A stretch of DNA of 35,113 nucleotides from NCBI RefSeq assembly GCF_000090795.2, contig NW_003546329.1, positions 242,755-277,867 on the forward strand, in the 5' to 3' direction. Source of the DNA: Amphimedon queenslandica. Its lineage: Eukaryota > Porifera > Demospongiae > Haplosclerida > Niphatidae. Below, in pieces: positions 30,401-35,113 of this stretch (position 1 is its first letter; the number at the start of each line of letters is the position of its first letter). Made by a program: the position numbers and the translations under genes. Under the pieces are notes generated by a model, which searched no databases, was not told the origin of the DNA, and was given only the letters and a program-made list of their open reading frames with translations.

Positions 30401-30896
30401 TCATTTCCGGATGATTTATTGCTGATTTGACATTACGCTCCATCTGTCTGCTCTTTTCTTTCCTCTTCTTGTCACACAACGAGACTTGACACAATTCGCT
30501 ACTGATCTCTTCTCCCTCGCCAGTCAATGAATATCGTTTATGTATCAGGGAATCAGAAGGCGTCGATACCGATTCAGACCAATCAGCTGATTTCGCTCTA
30601 GTAATATCCTTAACTCTATACGGCGACTGGTTCTCGGACGACGAAGACATGATCTTTCGCGACGTCTTGTACTTGTGTCCACGACGTGACATTTTATGTA
30701 ACCGACTATTAGATGGAGGGGTAGACCCAGTCAGTCCCTCATCATAAGACCCTGACTCCTCCTCCTCTTCCTCTGATGTTGAGTCTACTGGTAATGAGGA
30801 GAGTTTATCATCAGTTTCTCCACTGGCCTCTTCGTCGATGCCTTCCACGACGTGGTCGGGAAAGTAGCTCTCTTCTTCTCCTTCTCCTTCCGCCAT
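21086..30896 (-). CDS. MAP3K4: MAP3K4/MTK1-like MAP kinase kinase kinase
   Basis: Stress-pathway MAP3K (feeds p38/JNK modules in animals), 1808 aa from 23 exons. Exons in order: 28269-30896, 28107-28205, 27665-27823, 27293-27429, 27097-27213, 26167-26350, 25638-25702, 25468-25587, 25288-25384, 25048-25197, 24746-24892, 24565-24701, 24111-24256, 23613-23771, 23150-23313, 22267-22402, 22146-22216, 21966-22082, 21746-21905, 21575-21694, 21407-21504, 21173-21358, 21086-21115. The N-terminus is acidic (MAEGEGEEES) with a long Pro/Ser-rich tract. MAP3K4-specific landmarks: LERVELLY, FVDQVLK, GLGFSKTLMTDLEIAAEF, YNFGFE, KQPRWAVLG. The C-terminal kinase has GEGQFGVVYE, AVKMI, HRDIKGANIFL, DFGLSV, PYMSPEVV, HSFVK. 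Intron 1 (63 bp) has no in-frame stop. It is head-to-head with the SORD fragment. Confidence 0.94.
22440..22830 (-). repeat. Dispersed ~185-bp repeat family, two units, in MAP3K4 intron
   Basis: Two units about 184 bp apart share 'aaatgcatatacatg.actt/ctt', 'agtttgagct.attcc' and 'ttttatgaatttt'. The palindrome is degraded (ctgtactacagtacat, 22660-22675). Orientation is opposite to the array at 7610-9680. Confidence 0.75.
23773..23882. repeat. AAC/AAT trinucleotide microsatellite at a splice acceptor
   Basis: About 110 bp of mixed AAT/AAC triplets directly upstream (minus strand) of the MAP3K4 exon starting at 23771. On the sense strand it reads TTA/TTG and forms the pyrimidine tract. It creates spurious poly-Leu/poly-Asn frames. 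Confidence 0.9.
24382..24510. mobile_element. Short palindromic MITE in MAP3K4 intron
   Basis: Inverted ends of about 23 bp with two mismatches: accatatggtgctttatttt.. at the left, and the complement of accatatggcgctttaattt.. at the right. The interior also pairs (aatttggtgac versus caccaaaat), making a 129-bp imperfect hairpin. No coding frame. The target duplication is unclear. Confidence 0.6.
25974..26166. repeat. CA run plus ~55-64-bp tandem repeat next to a MAP3K4 donor site
   Basis: A CA dinucleotide run (25974-25990) is followed by three degenerate copies starting near 25991, 26049 and 26103, sharing 'atacatgtatataaact' and 'gtactctactgtgtactgtg'. The last copy ends at the donor of the exon 26167-26350. 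Confidence 0.7.
26400..26575 (+). repeat. Dispersed ~185-bp repeat, single unit, in MAP3K4 intron
   Basis: Contains 'ttgattggaatcagctcaaac', 'aacataag', 'catcaaaa'-like and 'gaccctgtacagggac' (12-bp palindrome at 26526-26537, lacking the central bases of the longer form). Same orientation as the satellite array. Confidence 0.7.
26576..27096. other. Remainder of MAP3K4 intron 5
   Basis: AT-rich, with a short run of the self-complementary hexamer tacatg at about 26725-26750, like those at 23579-23600 and 25206-25222. No gene seen. Confidence 0.5.
27437..27492. repeat. AAT microsatellite at a splice acceptor
   Basis: About 18 AAT triplets immediately upstream (minus strand) of the MAP3K4 exon starting at 27429. 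It gives false poly-Asn and poly-Leu/Tyr frames. Confidence 0.92.
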
Positions 30897-31058
30897 GAGC
30901 TCTTTTCTTCAAAGGAAAAAGAGGAAGAAATACTCCTTACAAAAACATGGAGAATTTGCATTAGAAAGGAGGACTGTCCCTTAGTAAAACTCCGTAAAAA
31001 ATCAGAGACGGTTCATGTAACGTTAACTGGAAGTCGATGTCCCCGTACACTATTCAAT
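30897..31058. promoter_or_regulatory. Bidirectional promoter, MAP3K4 / SORD-like
   Basis: 162 bp between divergent start codons, without a TATA box. Promoter role inferred from position. Confidence 0.5.
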
Positions 31059-31516
31059 ATGGCCGCAACAATGGAAGGTGGAAAGAATATTTGTGCTGTT
31101 CTGAGAGCTAAAGGAGACTTACAATTGGTAAGCAAGTGCAACAATCTGTCTATTAATAAGTTTTCTGAGCTTGCTGCATTGCACGGGCTGGAATCCTTAG
31201 CTCTGCCTTTATGCAATAAGGCTATGGTTTTAGTGTTTCTTTTTGAAACCATTTAGGAAGAAAGAGTCATTCCCAAGGCTGGGAAGGGAGGTATGGCCCT
31301 ATGTCTTATGCTGCAGGTGCAAACTCCTCTATATATTTACTCTCTATGTAGAGGTGCTCCTAAGAATGAAATCAGTTGGTATCTGTGGGAGTGATGTTCA
31401 TTATTGGACCGAGGGGAGGATTGGTGATTTCATACTCAAAGAGCCGATGATAATGGGACACGAAGCTAGTGCCGTAGTGGTGGAGACTGGGGAGGGTGTC
31501 AGCCATCTCAAACCAG
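31059..31516 (+). pseudogene. SORD: Sorbitol dehydrogenase-like gene, first three exons only
   Basis: N-terminal 89 residues of a zinc-dependent polyol dehydrogenase (MDR family; oxidises sorbitol to fructose with NAD). Exons: 31059-31127 (MAATMEGG to GDLQL), 31257-31290 ([11 protein letters not shown]), 31352-31516 ([19 protein letters not shown] to HLKPG). The catalytic-zinc Cys in [10 protein letters not shown] and the His-Glu in GHEA are intact, and each exon ends in a good donor. The rest of the catalytic domain and the whole NAD-binding domain are absent from the remaining 3.6 kb. Near 31640 the sequence becomes flank of the fibrinogen-like tandem array. It could be a truncated pseudogene, a gene with the array inside intron 3, or a misjoin. 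The exons themselves show no damage. Confidence 0.75.
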
Positions 31517-32514
31517 GTCAGATATTAGTAGCATACAAGCTAGCGTATTGTGCAAGATATTTCTGTATTGCCTGGGATATGTATGCTTGTGTGTTTGATT
31601 CTGTTTGCACTATGATTATCTAATGCTGTATGCTCTTGTTGGAGGTGGGGCTCATTTATTGACTGCAGCTGCTTGTACATGTACGTGTAGAGTATGATAG
31701 TAAACATCATCAAGAGTAAGTAATTATCTGCTCTTGACATCATGTAATTAGATCAATTGGTAGACATTAGTGAGTACGGACATAAAAGCCATAACAGTTC
31801 TACTTTACGAATATGTCAAAACAATAAACAAGATGGTTTTTTAAATCGTCATAGATGTGTCTACATTGTATATGTATGGTGGTTTTTGAAAATGGCTTCT
31901 CTTTTCTAAAACCAAGCTGTTGGTTTTAGCTCCTAAACCTTCCTTTATAACTTCAATTCTTTTTCTTAAACATCTCCTAGTCTAGAATATCTTACTATAA
32001 TGCATACATCCTTATCTGAGGTGTAGCCATTGTAAAAGCAATTAAACCTATAATAATTGCATCATCCTGCACTAATAAATTGTGTTTTAGAGCACAAAAA
32101 TGTACAGTATATATATATGTACTAAAAGGCATGTTTTAAAAACTTTGAGTAGTATCTCCCTAAAAAATGATTTTTTTTAATAACAAGGTATTGGAAGGAA
32201 AAACAATCGTTTGTTGATATCATAGCATAGCAACCTTATACGCCATCCTTGATCTTAAAATTTGTTTTTTTGAAAAACTAATTTACCACGTAAGGCTTGT
32301 CATTGTATGAGCTCTACAAAGGCTTGAAAATTGTCGTAACGTTATTAGCAATCATGGTAATAGGCTTGAAGTGGTGAAAAGTTCAGACAATGGTTCGAGA
32401 AGATCGTATCATATGATTTTCTTGTTGTATGATTATTGCAGTTATTAATGTTAAACGACTAATGGCTATAAAAGTAGTTGAGTGTTTCTATCACAAACAA
32501 CCATTCAGTTGAAG
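31517..32514. promoter_or_regulatory. Duplicated 5' flank of fibrinogen-like gene 1
   Basis: From about 31640 onward it aligns in order with 33950-34480 (for example 'attgactgca', 'gatatcata', 'cattgtatgagctct', 'ttaatgttaaacgactaatg'), with roughly 300 extra bases in the middle. A TATA box, tataaaa, is at 32467-32473. No coding exon seen. Confidence 0.75.
32467..32473 (+). promoter_or_regulatory. TATA box of fibrinogen-like gene 1
   Basis: tataaaa, 48 bp upstream of the ATG at 32515. It implies a very short leader, and the same spacing is kept in copy 2. Confidence 0.75.
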
Positions 32515-33792
32515 ATGTATTCTATTCTACTGGTTCTTTGTATTGCCTCATTATCTGCTGCACTTGATGGTACTTGTGTTAATCCTACTACTTTGTCTTT
32601 CATTGAGAATTCACTGAGTAATATCAGTGATCAGCTTAAAGGATCATCTAATGGAGTGAGTGAGAGTATAACGAGTGTCACTAGTCTACTCCAACTGACG
32701 ATGCTAAAGGAAATGATAGGATCTTACAAGGAGAGTTCCACTAGCAATAATAATGAAGAAGGATTGACTCTACTGAAAAGGATTGAACTAATACTAAACA
32801 CTTCTACTGCTGACCTTAACAATAAACTGGACACTAACACTGCTATACTTAGCTCTAGACTGAGTACTATTGAACACAATATTCCTTCAGCCATTAGTTC
32901 ACTGCAATCACAAGTGTCTGCCCTCTCATCTGATCTTAAGAAGATACATCAACTGCTGGAGGAACATGCTAATGTGACTGGAAATTGTGAAGAGGCTCGC
33001 GATCCTCTCCTCTCCTCATGCGATGCTATCCTCAGTAAGTCACCAAATAGTCCTTCAGGTTATTATAATCTAGCTGATGTTAATGGACATAGTCGTCATG
33101 TATACTGTCACATGGAGACTCTGTGTGGTAAAGGAGGAGGCTGGAGAAGAATAGCTAGTCTGAATATGACTGATCCTAATGAGAATTGTCCTACTCAGTT
33201 TAGATCTTATTCATCAGGTGGAGTTCGTGTTTGTGGTAGACCAGTCACTAATACTGGTGGCTCTGCTAGTATAACATTTCCATCAAGTGATATACGATAC
33301 TCTCAAGTTTGTGGTAAAGTCATTGGATATCAAAAAGGCTTCCCAGATGGAGTCATGAGAAAGATATCTGATAGTACTATAAACTCACCAGCTTACATTG
33401 ATGGTATTAGCCTAACTTATGGTAATCCAAGGAAACATCTCTGGACATTTATCAGTGGTGGGACTGGCAGTGGACCTTATAATCGTTGCCCTTGTGGTAC
33501 TACTGGTCAAAAAACCTACCCATCATTTGTTGGCTCAAACTATTACTGTGAAGCAGGTTATGAAACAGGTCACTGGGCTACATATTCTGTTACATATACA
33601 TCTGATCCATTATGGGATGGTAAAGGTTGTGGTAGTAGTGAGACCAATTGTTGTCAGCGTACTCTTATTCCTTGGTTCTATAGATCTTTTACTCACTCTA
33701 CTACTGATTATATTGAGATGAGGATCGGCTGTGATGAAGGAACTCACGATGAAGATGTTCCTGTTGGAGAATATGAAATTTATGTTAAGTGA
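32515..33792 (+). CDS. Secreted coiled-coil protein with fibrinogen-C-like domain, copy 1
   Basis: 425 aa, intronless. Signal peptide MYSILLVLCIASLSAA is followed by an extracellular helical stalk (about residues 20-160) with heptad-like SLSNISDQL, LKRIELIL and LQSQVSALSSDLKKI, probably oligomerising. The C-terminal Cys-rich domain (about 165-425) starts SSCDAILSKSPNSPSGYYNL. Fibrinogen-C-like features are SGYY, YCHMET, GGGWRRIASLNMTD, DPLWDGKGC and PWFYR. It is closer to a fibrinogen-like (FReD-related) domain family known from sponges and cnidarians than to canonical fibrinogen. Several N-glycosylation sites (NIS, NTS, NVT, NMT) are visible. ATG 32515 was chosen because it starts the signal peptide and lies 48 bp past the TATA box. 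A lectin or recognition role is inferred only. Poly(A) signal AATAAA at 33918-33923. Confidence 0.88.
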   Translation: MYSILLVLCIASLSAALDGTCVNPTTLSFIENSLSNISDQLKGSSNGVSESITSVTSLLQLTMLKEMIGSYKESSTSNNNEEGLTLLKRIELILNTSTADLNNKLDTNTAILSSRLSTIEHNIPSAISSLQSQVSALSSDLKKIHQLLEEHANVTGNCEEARDPLLSSCDAILSKSPNSPSGYYNLADVNGHSRHVYCHMETLCGKGGGWRRIASLNMTDPNENCPTQFRSYSSGGVRVCGRPVTNTGGSASITFPSSDIRYSQVCGKVIGYQKGFPDGVMRKISDSTINSPAYIDGISLTYGNPRKHLWTFISGGTGSGPYNRCPCGTTGQKTYPSFVGSNYYCEAGYETGHWATYSVTYTSDPLWDGKGCGSSETNCCQRTLIPWFYRSFTHSTTDYIEMRIGCDEGTHDEDVPVGEYEIYVK

Positions 33793-33917
33793 TATTTGCA
33801 AGCAACTGTTTTCTATTTTGATAAGTTGTTTCTTTTTGGCCTCGCCAGCGATTAGTGTAGGCAAGGACTATGTAGTTAAGTGTGTTGTCTTTCTGCTATT
33901 GTTTTTGTCTTTTGTTA

Positions 33918-33923
33918 AATAAA
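33918..33923 (+). terminator. Poly(A) signal of fibrinogen-like gene 1
   Basis: AATAAA, 126 bp past the stop codon, followed by an A-rich then GT-containing stretch. Confidence 0.55.
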
Positions 33924-34432
33924 AATGAAGACCACAATGATCTAAAAGTGCTTGCAAGAGGAGGGATTCATTATTGACTGCATGCAGCAGTTTGTGTGCA
34001 TGTGTAGTATAGTAAATATTAATTATATCAATTAGTGTAGGCTGAGTGAGCACGATCATAAAGTGCAGTAGCTGCATAAAGGCACATCAAAAATTTTTAT
34101 TTGTACTGTACAAATTTTTAAACTCAAGGTATGTTTCAAAAATTTTAGTTACACTTTTCCAAAAATAATTATATATTTTACAAAGTGGAAAGAACTACAA
34201 TGCATTTGCTGATATCATACAAACTTTATTGATGTTGAAATTTGTTTTTTGAAGTTGTTTACGGCTTAGAATGTGTCATTGTATGAGCTCTATCAGGATT
34301 TGAGGTTTGTCGTAACACTAGTAGTAATTATGGTAATAGGTTTGAAGTGGTAAAATGGTTTGAGAAGATAGTATTGTATGATTTTACTTGTCGTATGATT
34401 ATTGTAGTTATTAATGTTAAACGACTAATGGC

Positions 34433-34439
34433 TATAAAA
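34433..34439 (+). promoter_or_regulatory. TATA box of fibrinogen-like gene 2
   Basis: tataaaa in an almost identical context to copy 1, 48 bp before the ATG at 34481. Confidence 0.75.
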
Positions 34440-34480
34440 GTAGTTGAGCATTTTCATCACAAATAACCATTCAGTTGAAG

Positions 34481-35098
34481 ATGTATTCTATTTTACTGGT
34501 TCTTTGTATTGCCTCATTATCTGCTGCACTTGATGGTACTTGTGTTAATCCTACTACTTTGTCTTTCATTGAGAATTCACTGACTAATATCAGTGATCAG
34601 CTTAAAGGATCATCTAATGGAGTGAGTGAGAGTCTCTCTAGTGTCACTAGTCTCTTTCAACTCTCCTTCCTTAAAGAATTGATTGGATCTTATAAAGAGA
34701 AGTCATCCAATAGCAGTAATGAAGAAGGATTGGCTATTCTGAAAAGAATGGAACTAATATTGAACACATCCACTGCTGACATCACTTCTAAACTAGAGGA
34801 CACCAATGCTAGACTGAGTGCCATTGAACAACAGCAACAAGATATTCCTTCAGCCATTAGTTCACTGCAATTACAAGTGTCTTCTCTCTCATCTGATCTT
34901 AACAAGTTGTCTCGATTGTTAGCAAAACATGTTAATGTGACTTTAGATGATGAAGAAGAGGCTCCTTTATCTCCTCTCCTCTCCTCATGTGATGCTATCC
35001 TCAGTAAATGGCCTAACAGTCCTTCAGGTTATTATAATCTAGCTGATGTTAATGGACATAGTCGTCATGTATACTGTCACATGGAGACTCTGTGTGGT
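34481..35098 (+). CDS. Secreted coiled-coil/fibrinogen-like protein, copy 2 (3' truncated by clone end)
   Basis: The first 206 codons of a tandem paralogue of the gene at 32515. Signal peptide and first ~50 codons differ from copy 1 at very few bases. The stalk then diverges, with substitutions and small indels (KRMELILNTS, then TSKLEDTNARLSAIEQQQQ). From 35018 to 35098 it is identical to 33049-33129 of copy 1. The frame is open to the vector junction, so it is likely a functional gene cut by the clone end. The distance between the two ATGs is 1966 bp. Confidence 0.85.
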
Positions 35099-35113
35099 GG
35101 GGATCCTCTAGAG
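35099..35113. other. Cloning-vector polylinker (not genomic)
   Basis: ggggatcctctagag is the SmaI half-site-BamHI-XbaI part of a pUC-type polylinker. Copy 1 reads ggtaaaggagg at the aligned position, so the junction lies right after ggt at 35098. Confidence 0.92.

Larger units (their letters stand above)
31640..35098 (+). repeat. Tandem gene duplication (about 2-kb unit, two copies, second partial)
   Basis: Each unit has 5' flank, TATA box, intronless CDS and 3' flank. The left edge of the first unit is about 31640, where sequence resembling the 3' flank of copy 1 (33950 onward) begins. A further copy may have lain upstream. Confidence 0.75.

Noticed and set aside
31243-31351. Open frame upstream of SORD exon 3 as coding sequence
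   Set aside because: Mostly intronic; SORD family alignment and splice sites support only 31257-31290 and 31352-31516.
1-35113. tRNA or rRNA genes
   Set aside because: I saw no cloverleaf-like segment with conserved box sequences and no rRNA-like stretch, though I could not run a covariance-model search.

Overview
The window looks like nuclear DNA of an early-branching animal, most likely a demosponge such as Amphimedon queenslandica. This placement is inferred from gene content and style, not from a database match. The DNA is AT-rich, most introns are about 45-120 bp with clean GT-AG borders, genes are packed head-to-head or tail-to-tail, and the proteins are animal signalling families (CIN85/CD2AP, SH2D4, HUNK, MAP3K4, CDKL). 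There is also an Lsi2/ArsB-type transporter and a tandem pair of secreted fibrinogen-like proteins. The last 15 bases (35099-35113) are cloning-vector polylinker, so the window ends at a clone or contig end.

Layout: 3' part of a CDKL-type kinase (+, to 893); repeat-bearing spacer; CIN85/CD2AP-like adaptor with three SH3 domains (-, 1875-4455), head-to-head with an SH2D4-like SH2 adaptor (+, 4596-6326); importin-alpha (-, 6602-11917), whose 2.3-kb intron holds a ~187-bp palindrome-bearing satellite array split by two non-autonomous DNA transposons, one a hAT-type element with perfect 19-bp ends and an 8-bp target duplication; a protein kinase-coiled coil-kelch fusion (+, 12279-14982), head-to-head with importin-alpha across an NRF-1-like palindrome; an Lsi2-like anion/silicon efflux carrier (+, 15384-17180); a HUNK-type kinase with a C-terminal KA1-like domain (-, 17532-20901); a 23-exon MAP3K4/MTK1 (-, 21086-30896), head-to-head with a sorbitol-dehydrogenase 5' fragment (+, 31059-31516); and two near-identical tandem genes for secreted coiled-coil/fibrinogen-like proteins (32515-33792, and 34481 onward, cut by the clone end).

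I built the spliced models by hand. All exon phases agree, and the resulting lengths fit the families: importin-alpha 521 aa, SH2D4 449 aa, CIN85-like 557 aa, HUNK-like 771 aa, MAP3K4 1808 aa. The genes do not form one pathway. Four are protein kinases and two are phosphotyrosine/SH3 adaptors sharing one promoter. The items most worth attention are the kinase-kelch fusion, the Lsi2-like transporter in a probable silica-forming animal, the HUNK-KA1 architecture, and the secreted-lectin-like array that abuts a truncated SORD gene.
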